A stretch of 64,000 nucleotides of DNA from Amyelois transitella. Its lineage: Eukaryota > Arthropoda > Insecta > Lepidoptera > Pyralidae. This document shows positions 21,649 to 33,854 of the stretch, piece after piece. The stretch covers positions 10,044,001 to 10,108,000 of the forward strand of contig NC_083511.1 in NCBI RefSeq assembly GCF_032362555.1, given 5' to 3'. Both the position numbers and the translations under genes were made by a program. Numbering within the stretch: position 1 is the stretch's first letter; every line of letters starts with the position of its first letter. The notes under the pieces are model-generated. The model searched no databases. It was not told the DNA's origin and saw nothing but the letters and a program-made list of their open reading frames with translations.

Positions 21649-22932
21649 CCGTCTGACCTCCGTGGTCCTGTTAAAAGCGGAACCAAATCTTACCTCTTAG
21701 ATCATGGTTTCATGGCTCAATATCGCGGGAAAGCAAACTCTAAAATAGCACACGGATTGAAATCTTTAGAAATACTGAACCGATATTGATAATTACTTCT
21801 ACGTTAAAAAGGTACGGTATCTGCAGGTCTCAAGTCTTTATCCCTGACGGGGTAGACAGAGCCAACAGTTTCGCTATGTATTTACGTAACACGGGAAAAG
21901 CCGTATCGAACCGCTCTAGATCTAAATATAATAGGTATTATAAATGACCTAAGGGTATCGTTAAATTACTATCTATCCCAGCATAGTTCTTCCTTAAGTG
22001 GTTTATACTTAAGTGAACTCCGAAGCTAACATTCTATTTATATTGCCAGGAAATACTCGTCAGATATGAAGATTTAATTCCAAGATTATGCAATGCAAAA
22101 TAGCTACGATAAGTGTGGACGCTTTCATGGGTTCACTAGGTTTCACCCGCGTCTTCCAATATGAGAATTTTTATTATTTTTTTATGAATGTCCGTTGGAA
22201 ATCCGAAATTAAAAGTAACTCCTTGATCCTTGTAGGTATATGCAGTCCGAAAGTCAATTAAGATTTTTCTTAAATATTAAGCGACTTTTGTAGTTTCTAA
22301 TCCTTTCACCTCGGAGTTTATTAATAAAATAAATAGGTACTGTTTAGTTAAACAATTTGATGTCTACAGTATGAAAGACAGACAATCTATTATATAGTTA
22401 CTGTATGGAAGTGTTGTGAAGTATGGTTATGCCCTAAGGCTGAGATATGGGAGAATTAAAATGCGAACTGGACCCTCGATGACTTCCTGAGACTCGTTTC
22501 TCAAGTTTTTTAAAACTCGTTAGCTTCCAGTCCTTTTTCAACATCTTAAGCTAACCAAGTTATTTCATAGAGTTCGCTGTATCTAAGACCAACTTAATAT
22601 TGCACAAATTCCAAAAATCAAACAAATTTCAACTTTATTTCAACGTTCACACAGTTTTCTAGTACGAAAATCGTCGAGAATTGCGACAGTCCTACACCAA
22701 GTCATACTCATATACATTATACTTGTTGTGTAGTTTAGTTGCTTACAAAGTGTTAGAAGGGAAAGGTCTGTGTTCTAACTTCCACTTTTGAGGACTTAGT
22801 TGTCTAATACACTGTGATATATTGAACCTGCTCACTGATTCTACTCACGCAAACGTGACTGTCTATAAATTAATACTTATCATTGTGCATCAATGACAAT
22901 CGATTGTGCCTGTGCCTCATGAATAAAAAACT
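21649..22932. other. Mostly unassigned DNA
   Basis: Only a short SINE-A tail scrap (CTTTATCCCTGACGGGGTAGACAGAGCC, about 21834-21870, minus) is recognisable. No genes seen. Confidence 0.4.
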
Positions 22933-22971
22933 TATAAACATTTGCATTCGCGCCAAAATGAGCTGTCAGTT
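22933..22971 (+). promoter_or_regulatory. Core promoter: TATAAA plus TCAGTT initiator
   Basis: TATAAA at 22933-22938 and the arthropod initiator TCAGTT at 22966-22971 (A+1 at 22968). GTTCG at about +28 to +32 matches four of five downstream-promoter-element positions. The 5' UTR to the ATG at 23123 would be 155 nt. Confidence 0.5.
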
Positions 22972-23122
22972 TGTTTTATTTTTCGATGTGGATTGTTCGC
23001 CGGTCAGCATTGTTATTTAGTGAACCATAAACTTCGATTTTTAATTTTAAAATTGGGAAGTGATTGGGAAGTAGTGAATTAATTTATTTTTAAACAAAGT
23101 AACTGAGATTAAAGGTGCCATT

Positions 23123-23179
23123 ATGCCCCAGATTTTCTTCAAAAAAGTAATGGTGGTTAGGGAGCGAGGCGACTACGAG
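23123..23179 (+). CDS. First coding exon of an unrecognised gene (19 codons, phase 0)
   Basis: ATGCCCCAGATTTTCTTCAA onward encodes MPQIFFKKVMVVRERGDYE, then a strong donor (GAG|GTAAGC). The exon is too short to place in a family. Support comes from the combination of TATA-like box, TCAGTT initiator, a 155-nt leader without earlier ATG in good context, and the donor. It ends in phase 0, like the exon at 16386-16517 on the same strand. A shared downstream acceptor, and so alternative promoters of one gene, is possible but not shown. Confidence 0.5.
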
Positions 23180-24278
23180 GTAAGCAACTTTCACTTTCCG
23201 TTCCCGGTCGGCGCGTTCGCCATTAATTTAATGAATACCTATCAATATTATTATTAATATATAAACTAAACATAAAAAGCTACTTTTGAGTATATGGCCA
23301 GGTTATTATGGCTACGTTTTAAATTAATAAACATGCTTCGATACTGGACTTCGATTATATAAATGAAACAACAACTCGGAATATTAATCTGAAGTAATAT
23401 TTTTATATTAGCTATATTAATATTTCAAACTGTTGTCACATTAAAATTACTGGTATCTTTTTTATTAATAATATATGCTTATTTATTAAGATATTTAAGT
23501 GTTATTATTTAAAGCGAATTTATTTTATAACAACTCATCTTTATAACCTAATGCCATGGTCAAAAGCGAATCATCTCAAAAGGTTAAAAATCATCAAATG
23601 TCAGACATCTACGCAAATTAATGTTTTTTTTTTGTTGATCCTAAAACTAGCACTTTTGTGCGGCTTCGTCTGCGTCCTCTGACATTTGACAACTCTTAAA
23701 ACAGAACCTTTTAAGTCAAATCTTTTATTCTCTAAATAAAATATGTCAATTGTCGATTTATTAACAAACCTTTCTATAAAATTAGATACATTATGGATGA
23801 ATTGATTTCAAAATTACAATATAGATCTAAATATACTATACTCAGTAGGTACATTAGATTGTAAGTTAGATAAAATTTTACTACAAGCCCGCATGAGAAC
23901 GTTGCAAAATGCAGTCGGCCTTCAATCTCTCATGATATTATTGGATAGTATAGTACATACGAGTTTCTAGGATTGGTCTATTATAGTTTTTACTCTGTGG
24001 ACGGCCTTAAACTACATTTAATAGCTGTCCAGTTCATTAGATGTTTAGTCTGATGAGGTTTATTTTAGAATTAATTAGAAATAGAATAAATTATAACTAA
24101 TTTGTTATTCGTAATAGTTTAATTAAATTTCTATTATAAAAATCTCGTGTTGGTACGTAGGAAATGTCATTGATTAAAGAAAGTACTGAACCGATTTTTA
24201 TAAAAAATTTCACATGTCAAAAAAAATGACATCGATGTACGATGATAAGATTATTTTGAAATATGGTTAGTTTGCTGT
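23180..24278. other. Putative intron, AT-rich, nothing recognised
   Basis: No coding exon or repeat identified between the donor at 23180 and the SINE-A copy at 24279. Confidence 0.4.
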
Positions 24279-24541
24279 GCCGTGTGGTTCCCGGCACCAT
24301 TACAAAAAAGAATAGGACCACTCCATCTCTTTCCCACGGATGTCGTAAAAGGCGACTAAGACATAGGCTTATAAACTTGGGATTCCTCTTTTAGGCGATG
24401 GGCTGGCAACCTGTCACTATGAGTATTTGAATTTCAATTCTATCACTAAGCCAAACAGCTGAGCGTGGCCTATCAGTCTTTTCAAGACTGGTGGCTCTGT
24501 CTACCCCGCCAGGGATATAGACGTGATCATATGTATGTATG
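24279..24541 (+). mobile_element. SINE-A copy, full length
   Basis: GCCGTGTGGTTCCCGGCACC to GTGATCATATGTATGTATG. Confidence 0.85.
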
Positions 24542-24756
24542 TTAGTTTTCAGCGCATATACTGTTTGTAAAAATAAATTATCTGCCTAGTAAAATTAGTT
24601 GCTGAGTCACAGCAACGCGTGGCTAGTTTTTCTATAAATTCGTACTGACTCCTAGGGGTATCGTAAGTAGCTATGATTATTAGTTCCTGTGAGAAGAAAA
24701 TCTTTTCTTAGCGGTACCAAATATACTGATCTACGTAAGTATTTGATAATATTTAG

Positions 24757-24968
24757 TACGCTGGTCTGTGACACCGGAGGTCCCGGGTTCGAATCCCGGT
24801 CAGGGCATGATGAGAAAAAGAACTTTTTCTGATTGGCCTGGGTCTGGGATGTTTATCTATATAAGTATTTATTATAAAATATAGTATAGTTGAGTTATCT
24901 CGTAACACAAGTCTCGAACTAACTCAATCTGTGTAATTTGTCCTGTATATACATATTTATTAAATAAA
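24757..24968 (+). mobile_element. tRNA-derived SINE
   Basis: Contains a tRNA-like B box (GGTTCGAATCCCGG at about 24787-24800) after GGTCTGTGACACCGGAGG; the A box is lost by 5' truncation. The body CTGATTGGCCTGGGTCTGG, CTCGTAACACAAG and GTGTAATTTGTCC is shared with 44209-44441 and 51878-52080. Confidence 0.8.
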
Positions 24969-25045
24969 AATGTTGACTCGTTGATGTCTTTAATAGGCGA
25001 TATATTTTATTATTTTAGGCACCTACCAGGTACTTACTTACACGT

Positions 25046-25252
25046 GCCGTGTGATTCTCGGCACTAATAGAAAAATAATAGGACTAAGGGATAGGCTTAT
25101 AAACATGGGATTCTTCTTGCGAACCAACCTGTTACTATTCTAATCTCAATTCTATCATTAAGCCAAACAGCTGAATGTGTCATATCAGTCTTTTCAAGAC
25201 TGTTGGTTCTGCTTACCCGTTAAGAGAAATAGACGTGATAATATGTATGTAT
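25046..25252 (+). mobile_element. SINE-A copy with internal deletion
   Basis: Head GCCGTGTGATTCTCGGCAC, tail GTGATAATATGTATGTAT; part of the 5' third (the ACATCCATGGGAAAG block) is missing. Confidence 0.75.
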
Positions 25253-26497
25253 AAAAAAAAATGTGGAAAAAAAATATTTAACCAAATCGGGGTTCTAAGT
25301 ACCCTACTACTCTAACTGTGACAGCTTGCAAGCTTTCATGAAAAGATAAATAAATTTAAGTTACTAAGTTCATGAACAAATTATTTAAGTAAATAAAAAT
25401 ATTAATGTTTATTTACTTTAATAGCTTAAATCATGTAATGCATGAAACAAACATGAAGACGCAAGACAATCGTCGTCAAGTCGCGTGCCATTAGTCGGGG
25501 ATCCAGAGCGTGACTGTTTGTTTGTTTTGTCACGGCCTTGGACCCGATGTGAATACTTCTTGCACTAGGCTTTGGTACTATATATAATACATACCTTCAT
25601 GCGCATACTTCGTATGTTATTCAGAATAATTATAATTAATAAAAGACGTAATTTTTAGTTATTTGTCAGAATATGCAGTCGAAATGGACGAGCTTACAAA
25701 ACAAGTGGGAAGATGTAGTCTCTGCCTATTTCTCCGGGGGGAATAAGGAGGAGAGCCAACAGCTCCAATAGCAAAGAACAAAAAAAAATTATATATTTCC
25801 CTTTACCGGCTACCCTTACTTCTAATCAAGAAATCAACATACGAAGTTCAGCTTCCTACACCCAGTTCATTTCCATTCAGTATTCTAATAAGATAAATGA
25901 AATAAAAATAATCTGAACTTTGACAAACATATCCGTTTGATCAATCGATTTAATCAAGATTTTTGCTCATTAAAATTAAACCAACCAATGTTCTTTGAAC
26001 CATAAATTAGAAATTATCTACCCTATTACGCCCTTTAGCATTTAAAAAGGCTATGTCACCTCTCAAATCTGCAACTTACACACTGAAAATAAGGTACCAA
26101 ATCAATTAACATTACCACCATATGAAAGTATCTATACTTAGTTTAATAGACCTAGGTCATGCTTCTATAATGGTCAGATTGTATGGACCGGTGCCAGGGT
26201 GAGGTCTTAGACCTTTTAAGGAATACTGATTGCATATGCATGCTCAGGTTGGTGCAAATGGGTGCGGTTAGTGAGAGTATTATTACAAGAATGATAGAGG
26301 GCAAATAAAATTTAATCGGCATTAAAAATTCTTTTGGCTTTTACAAATCAATTAATTAAAAATTCGCAGTGTCGATGCAAAATAATAAAAAGACTGGAAC
26401 AACTTACTAAAAATTCATGTCATTCACGCGAAATGACCGTATTTTCGATATTTTTGTTTCTAACGTTTATGTATTACTCTTAAATAGGAATGGAAGA

Positions 26498-26516
26498 GGG
26501 GGAGGGGAGGGGGGGG
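26498..26516 (+). other. G-rich run, possible G-quadruplex
   Basis: Three G-runs of 5, 4 and 8 separated by single A; the last run can supply two G-tracts. Exceptional in this AT-rich window. Confidence 0.5.
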
Positions 26517-27114
26517 ATATTATGTGTATACTTTGTATGACCAAGTCAAAGAGACCTAAGAAAATTTCATTTAAATCAGAACAATAAATAGTTTTTCGAC
26601 TGATGCGAGTTAATTTCTCAATAAAAGTCAAAAATGATATTTTTTTTGTTATATTTACACGTATAGGTTGCAATAGCGCTGCCCTTCTAATAGCAATAAC
26701 TCAGTAAAATCAGCATAAATATACATTACAGACAGACAGACCACCAATAAAGTGGTTGAAGAATATGTTTATATGCTAATATTATGTCATTTGGAGTTTT
26801 AGATTGAGCTTGAAGTGTTACATAAAGACATTATACATAAATTAACAAAATCTGACTACCTAGGTAATATATTATGTAATGTTTTCAAATCGACAATTAA
26901 ATCTACATTTTTAAACATTTTTACGAAAAACCTGGCTTAATTTAAGTAGGTACCGAACTATTGACAGCAATTCCTGAAAGAATAAAATATGATAAGATTT
27001 TTTGTTACGTAAGAACTTTCGTGTGGTATTTTCGTACAAGTTTTGAAGACCCATAAACTATTTCAATGAACCGAAGTTTGCAGGTTTTTCTTTAAATACC
27101 GAACTTAATAAAAT

Positions 27115-27183
27115 GAATTAGCGTCACCTACACGAGCGAATTTAACGTCACCTTCACGTACGAATTAAACGCTACCTACAAAA
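27115..27183 (+). repeat. Short minisatellite, three imperfect units of about 23 bp
   Basis: Units begin GAATTAGCGTCACCTACACG, GAATTTAACGTCACCTTCACG and GAATTAAACGCTACCTACA. Confidence 0.6.
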
Positions 27184-27424
27184 GAATACTTAGATACGAG
27201 TACTTACAGGATTTTTTACTTTAATTTACGTTCATAGCTGATTTGATAATTCGCAAATCCCAGGAACTTAAGTTGCTATCAGATTAAATAACCCTGTCTC
27301 CTTCTCCACGCTCTTACTTATATATACGCAAAATCAAGAAGATTGTTTCAGTAAATTACGCATCAATAGACAATAAAGAAACAAATAAACTTACTTTCGC
27401 ATTTATTTTAGTTGGGATTCATAC

Positions 27425-27520
27425 ACCATAAGTCCGCCCTTGTACGTCGTTATTTTTAATGTTTTTTATGTATTACTTATAATTTGTTATGTACAATAAA
27501 GAATTTACAAACAAACAAAC
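27425..27520 (+). repeat. LINE 3' end (AAGTCCGCC family)
   Basis: CATAAGTCCGCCCTTGTACG ... GTACAATAAAGAATTTACAAACAAACAAAC; relative of 21535-21648. Confidence 0.55.
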
Positions 27521-29049
27521 AATATTCAATCGGTGTGGCTTACTAAACCAAAAGAAAGTGAATCCATCTCAGTAACTACTGTATAAATAAACAACACACA
27601 AAACGAAAAGTGAGAGTTTGATTAACATCCTGTGACTAAAATAAATGCGTCTTCATTAGCAGATCCCTTTAATTAGACTCATAATACCGCTAACAATTTT
27701 GAGCCTTATTACGGCGTGTTAAAGACTCACAAATTAATATTGGCGGCAAAAGCGAAAGCGTCAATCTGTCACCAAATGATGTCATGTGTTGCTAACAGAT
27801 GGCGCCAGTATGCGTCATTGGTTTTTGTTGTTGACCTTTTTGTGTGTTGACCTTTTTAGCAAAGCGTTTTTAGTCATTAATTTAAAGATGCACTCACATT
27901 ATTTGCGTTAAGTTTTACGTAGGCTACAAAAGGTCTTGAAGTAGGTGGACGGTAATTAATTGGTTGTTAAGTAAAACCTGAAATTCTTGAGGGCTTCCTA
28001 CATGCTCTCAGCATGCATTAGGAGTTACAAATTACCTTAATAGCCTTCAAAATTGTATGGTTGACCTAAATACCGCAATGATGAGCACGTTGTTCCGGTA
28101 GGAATTTATGTGTTTGATTCCCGACATTACGACCCCTCTATTTCTTTGTCGTTGATCTCGTAAGCTGCGAGTAAGGAACACGCAATTTCACAAGTTGCGA
28201 CATCCATAATCCAATAATGTAAGTAGTCTGTCTGCACTACAACTGAAAAAAGATGTGTTCCTCCCTTTTTTTATTTATTTATTTCAGAAGCTTAATTCTT
28301 TATATAAACGAGTACCTTACCCGAGTTGCTACCACAAGCTTACTACGATAGAAGTACACGTGTGTGACGAAGCATTGACCCGTGGTAAACATGCAACATT
28401 TGAATAAGGGAACTTCTTGTTACATATACATAGTTCCTTAATTAACAGAAGTAATGAGAAGGGAACATACGACATTATTAAGTGCCAACTTCGGTGAATT
28501 TATTCATAAAATGGCAGAAATGACGATCACTAATTGCCAAAATTAAAATCTATATCATGAAAATGGTTTTAGTAATTCTCACTGGTAGGCTGATAGTAAT
28601 TTTGAACCCCAGTGTGATAATTAACGGTAAACCCTTACAAATACGTCTTCCCAATGTAAACAAATGTGCTATATTTTATTCTATCCACTGAAACTTACAA
28701 ATCGACCTTTAGTTGAATAACATACGTATTTAATTGACAGATTGACATGTATGTAAATTTGAAGAATTACGAAGTGGTCACTGAGTGTAAGGGCTAAGCT
28801 GATAACCTTGTGAAACAACAATCTACAGGTTTATATATACGTCAGATTCCTACTTCTTATGTTCTGTTTTATGAATGTCAGCCCTTCACCGAGTTAAGCG
28901 TTGGACTTAAGGACTGTGCATTTTCATAATCAAAATACCAAGAGACTTGTAAGACCAAACAATCGCACCTTAAAATGAAAAATCTAGGACTTAAGGAGCT
29001 AAATAAAGTACTCATTTTTTATTCCAAGACCTATACATACAAACATAAA

Positions 29050-29110
29050 TTTTATCAGGACTTAATCCCTGCGGGGTAGACAAAGCCAACAGTCTTTTCA
29101 AGAATAAAAA
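29050..29110 (-). mobile_element. SINE-A 3' fragment
   Basis: CTTAATCCCTGCGGGGTAGACAAAGCCAACAGTCTTTTC. Confidence 0.55.
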
Positions 29111-29510
29111 TAGTTTGTTTTGCCAGCACCAGATAAAAATACATACAAACCATAATACCTGTTACCCACAGGGTAATATCTCGTCGTCTTTAGAAGATAC
29201 ATACACAAAAATTAAATAAAGATGTCATGACATTTTAACAAGCATAAAACACAAGTCATAACATATGAAAGCAGAAACATTAAACAGAATTTTCCACGTA
29301 CTTAAGTAATGGTGACTTTCACTAAACAATTTGTCTACATACGTTATGGGTACCCATTTGTTTATACACAAAATTATACCCGTAGAAATCCTACATAAAT
29401 AGTTACTATCAAAGCGTTTTCTCAATTGTTAAATAATTGTATGCTGCAAAGGTTAAAACTAAACTACTCGTACTTACTCTTTATTTCTGCTAATAGTTTA
29501 TTCCTATGTT

Positions 29511-29560
29511 CTATTGTCTACCCCGCAAGGTATATAGACGTGATTATATGTATGTATGTA
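29511..29560 (+). mobile_element. SINE-A 3' fragment
   Basis: TTGTCTACCCCGCAAGGTATATAGACGTGATTATATGTATGTATG. Confidence 0.65.
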
Positions 29561-31060
29561 GTTTAGTCCTAGATTTAATGAATTTTGAAAAATTAAATTT
29601 TTAAACTTACGTTACAATTTAGTTCTCGAAATAATAACATGTAACTAAGTATGTTCTTAATAGGTTTATATCAATATTGAAGTTCTTATTTTATCAATAT
29701 ATATATTGTTACACAACCTTTGTTTCATGGTTTACATTCTATTATCATGCCATACTGCTGTAACTTCGATCATAAAGTCAGGTCCTGTCAACTATTTAGC
29801 TTGACACATCGGCCAATTAATTAAAACAGTTATTTAACAGTCTCGTATGGGAAAAGCAGCTCTATTAAAATGACTTATGGTTATTTTCTATTGTATGCAA
29901 ATGTAGAATCTTCTGCTCGCAACAGGTTCTCAGGTTGTGAGAAAGGTGACTTGCGCAATCTTTGGTTCAATGCATCACATACGAGCGATTATCTGAGCAA
30001 ACTTTGATGTCAATTAAACTGTAGTTTAAACTGTAGTTTTTTTTTTGTTTTTTTTTTAATCAGCAACAGAACTGGTATTATATTTCTGTGTTACTTATAA
30101 AATCCATGCTTAGAAATTCATACTTTTAATAATAAGTTTGTAATGGTAAGAATAAGTAAGATTTTAGTAAAAATTTTCTTGTAGTGTCAAAATTGAAACT
30201 CCGTGCATTTTATTTTGAAAGAAGCTTCAAATTAAAGTTTGTAGGAAAAATCAATGACTAATTTATCTAACTTAAAGTCAATTAATATTAGTCACATCCA
30301 ACCTAAAGTAGGTATTCATAACATGTAGGTACACGTATAAAATTAGTACTTACCTAAGTAGTTACTTATAAAAAAGGACAAATATCACAGAAATAAAACA
30401 TTAGTAACATTGCTTTAATTTAAAATATATTTCATTAATTTATTCATTGTTTTTTTTTTGTTGTCAATATACCACTTGAATACATAAAATTAAATAACGC
30501 TCAGCTTCTCTCTCCGCTAATCGCTTGTCTTCCATCACTTACCCCACGCCTATTAGACCACGAGTTATCACGTAGTTTGTTATGCCGAATGATCTCTTAT
30601 CATTCGATTTCTCTTTTGAGATGTGCTTGACCTTTGCAGTGAGCGTATTTGATAAAAAATAGTGCAGTTATCTATACTGTCTGACTAAGCCATCAAGTAG
30701 AACGTAGCCTTCGTGTTCTAGAAAAAGTTGGCTCTGTCTTTTCCGTAAGAGTAAAAAAAACTACATGAATAATGTCTGCCAGATTTAAAAAATGTTTAGA
30801 GATACTAACAGAATAAATGATCACTCTATTTTGCTTTGGGTGTTAAAGGTGACAAGAGGCAAAATTATAATACTAACGACTGATTTATCAACTTAGACTA
30901 TCCTACATAGGGCACTGTCTGATAAATAGCTGCAACCAATCGATCGATTTAAATCTTAAGCAGCTTCAACTTACGTACATGCTTTCTTAAGTTTACATTA
31001 GTTTCTTAATAATAATATGCAGCTTTACCTTCAAAAAAGATAAAAGAGTACACGGAAATC
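29561..31060. other. AT-rich DNA, nothing recognised
   Basis: No gene, and no repeat beyond homopolymer T runs near 30037-30060 and 30450. Confidence 0.4.
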
Positions 31061-31064
31061 CTGG

Positions 31065-31295
31065 TATAAGGTCAGGTCAAGCCAATCTGACCGACGAGCT
31101 TGCATGAAGAGAGTTATAAATAAGAATGAAGCGAAAGAAGCAGTTATGGTGGGATTGTGCCAAATAGTCTCTCCCTACCCCTCCAAGAAAAAGACGTGAG
31201 AGGTCTGTAAGGATCGTAGCAAGTGGAATTCCATAGTTTCTGCCTACCCCAATGGGAAACAGGCGTGATGGTATGTATGTATATATGTATGTAAA
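31065..31295 (+). mobile_element. RTE-like LINE 3' end, two joined pieces
   Basis: AAGGTCAGGTCAAGCC ... GAGCTTGCATGAAGAGAGTTATAAA ... CTACCCCTCCAAGAAAAAGACGTGAG, followed at once by a second GATCGTAGCAAGTGGAA ... TGGGAAACAGGCGTGATGG(TATG)n. Two 3' ends lie in tandem. Confidence 0.7.
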
Positions 31296-31584
31296 CAAAT
31301 TATAGTTTATCTTTTAATTTAAAACCAAACCTAAAAAACCTTAATAAGAATGGAAGAAGATTTAAACAAACGCAACGCATCGCCGCCTTTTTAAAACAAT
31401 GACAGTGAAAGTGGATTTCACTAAACAACTAATTATAATGAAGTTATTGTAGAGAAATATAGTTACAGCGGTATTCAGACTGGAAACAAATGTTTTGAAC
31501 ACAAGGTTACTGTACATTTTATTTGTAAAAACAGACAAACAAATATTCGTGTAAAGTTTTTTAACTCCATTTTAACTTTATCTG

Positions 31585-31822
31585 CATACATTCATATAAT
31601 CACGTCTATATCCCTTACGGGGTAGACAGAGATAACAGTCTTGAAAAGGCAACTGACAGGCAACGTTCATCTGTTTGGCTTAATGATAGAACTGAGATTC
31701 AAATAGAGAACGGCCACGTTCAGCTTTATGACTTAATGGCGACATTTACTAACTCGATTAGAACGATATCCATCGGAAGAAGATGGAGTGGTCCTATTCT
31801 AAAGAGCCGAGAACCACACGGC
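31585..31822 (-). mobile_element. SINE-A copy, rearranged inside
   Basis: Tail and head are intact, but the CACGTTCAGCT..TTAATG block appears twice, so the middle has been duplicated and part deleted. Confidence 0.75.
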
Positions 31823-32039
31823 ACATGTGGGATCAGGTTTATACACAGCGGGTTTAAACCACGTTAAATTCTCAGTTGTCGTAATATTGACCGGTCCTAA
31901 GCTAACATTGAACCGTAAATAATGATGTAACAGTGTTACGTGGTCGTTCAAACTTTCTTTTTGCGTTGTAAAACCATAAATATTCAATAAGCAGAGAGAC
32001 AAGTGCTTTATAAATGTCATCGCAAATACATTGAATATC

Positions 32040-32125
32040 ATAATATATATTATATGATCACATCTTTATCCCTAACGAGATAGATAGAGCCAAAAGTCCT
32101 GCAGAGACTCAAAGGCCTAAAAGAA
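32040..32125 (-). mobile_element. SINE-A 3' fragment
   Basis: ATATGATCACATCTTTATCCCTAACGAGATAGATAGAGCC, diverged. Confidence 0.55.
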
Positions 32126-32161
32126 AGGGCATTATAAAAATGAATTTTTATAATGCCCTTT
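32124..32161. repeat. Perfect hairpin, 17-bp arms, 4-nt loop
   Basis: AAAGGGCATTATAAAAA, loop TGAA, then the exact complement. Confidence 0.9.
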
Positions 32162-32446
32162 ATATTCAGCCTGTGTAGTATTTTTAATGGCTGTAATTTT
32201 GTAAACTGCCGGTTGCAAGACAACTAAACTTATAATTAACATAGGTATATAAAGGTCAACACTAACTGGTAGCTAAGTAACTTTTAGGTTTAAGTACAAA
32301 AATGTAGAAAATTACTAAGGTTTTGTTTTTTATACCCAACACGCGAAGTACTTAACAAAATAAAAAAATAATCATATTTTTGTAACTTATTTCCAGTCTG
32401 TCTGTTACAACTGAACTGTTAAAACTTGATAAAGCAAAGGAAAAGT

Positions 32447-32665
32447 GCCGTGTGGTTCCCGGCACCAATTAAAAAAACGACCATTCCTTCTCCTTCCCAT
32501 GGATGTTGTAAGAGGTGACTAGCGATGGGCTGGAATCTTGTCATTGTTTAAATCTCGATTGTATTAATCAATCATCATCAAGCCAAAAACCTGAGGGCGG
32601 CCTATCAGTCTTTTCAACACTGTAGGCTATATACCCCGCAAGGGATATAGACGTGACTATATATC
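32447..32665 (+). mobile_element. SINE-A copy
   Basis: GCCGTGTGGTTCCCGGCACC to GGGATATAGACGTGACTATAT, with several small deletions. Confidence 0.8.
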
Positions 32666-33670
32666 TTTATGAAAGACGCTAAATAGTTACATGTGTTTGT
32701 TTGTTTTATATTTGGAATAAAAAATTATGAATAAATTAAATAATTGCACACATAGGTACTTACCTTAAAAGGGCAAAGTAATCTCTGACATTATTATGAT
32801 TTGTACACGACATTGTTCAGAATAAAGAAAACTTACAGTCCCCTTCAATCGGCTTATTATTATACAGTGCTCTTTAAAAGGGCCCAGCGCCCTTGACTCT
32901 TTCATACAAACTCGTGAATGACTCACAATTTTTAATTTAGCAATACTTCGCATTAAGCTCTTCATTCATTCGGCTTCAATGTTGGAGATTTAAAAATGAA
33001 TCACTGGCCTGGTAATATAAACTTTTTAAAAACGTTATTTCAGCAGAAATAGCTTAAACTTAGTACTTTCTAGTTCACTTAGTAGTTCACTTTTATAAAA
33101 TTAGTTTAGATAAATATATAGGTATATGTGATAAAGTCTAAGATGTAAAAATACTTGCAGTACTTACTTACTCCAAAACTAGTTCCGTTTACCAACTGAG
33201 TAAGTGCCGATCGTATTTACTAATCTGGGTCAAATTCATAATAAAATGTTTATTGAACAAGCGTAGGGCTATCTTGGCTTTTATAACTAAAATTAATATG
33301 TAACGAGTACATTATAATCGGTAGCAAATATTACATAATTTGGTGCTATAACCGATTTTTTAATGACAATTATTATGTAAGAAAAAATTTGACACAAATA
33401 TTTATTTCCGTTTACAACTCGTTTCCGAATATTTTTGGGCGTAGAAATAAGGATAACATACTTTTGGTTAAAAATATAAATAAAATATGTACGAGTATCT
33501 CAAGAATCTGTGCCTAAATTTTGTTTTAACGTTTTAAGAAATACGTTACCTATTTATTTTTTATGCCATGTGATTTGGCTAATTTTTGTCTAGCCTAATT
33601 AACGAGACATCTTCATAACTGCCTGCATTTCCTGCCTGTACAGAATAATGTTGCTATTACAAACAGCCAG
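32666..33670. other. AT-rich DNA, nothing recognised
   Basis: No gene or repeat identified. Confidence 0.4.
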
Positions 33671-33854
33671 TGTTTTATCGCGCTCCGTTGGCGCGAGACG
33701 TCATTCTTTGCACGCCATTTTTAAAAGTAAACACGTTATTTTTTTACTTTGGTGTCACGTTCGAAAACTAAAACATTAAATTTTGTGATAGGAAACTGTG
33801 ATAGTGCACTGAGTTTGGATTTTTGATTACGGAAAAAATATTAACAAATTGAAG
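33671..33854 (+). promoter_or_regulatory. Possible promoter and non-coding first exon
   Basis: A locally GC-rich, CpG-containing stretch (CGCGCTCCGTTGGCGCGAGACGTC, about 33679-33702) leads into a TCATTC initiator-like site (33701-33706) with TTTTAT about 30 bp upstream. It is followed by an ATG-free leader that ends at a good donor, GAAG|GTAAGA (33855). The layout resembles the units at 16.3 and 22.9 kb on the same strand. Motif-based inference only. Confidence 0.35.

Larger units (their letters stand above)
25253..29040. other. Largely unassigned DNA
   Basis: No genes seen. Recognisable pieces: a diverged LINE 3' fragment at about 25682-25760 (AGTGGGAAGATGTAGTCTCTGCC), a G-run at 26498-26516, a short tandem repeat at 27115-27183 and a LINE 3' end at 27425-27520. 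The remainder is AT-rich and unremarkable. Confidence 0.4.

Noticed and set aside
24760-24815. Possible functional tRNA gene
   Set aside because: Only the B-box half is tRNA-like; the body and tail match the SINE copies at 44.2 and 51.9 kb.
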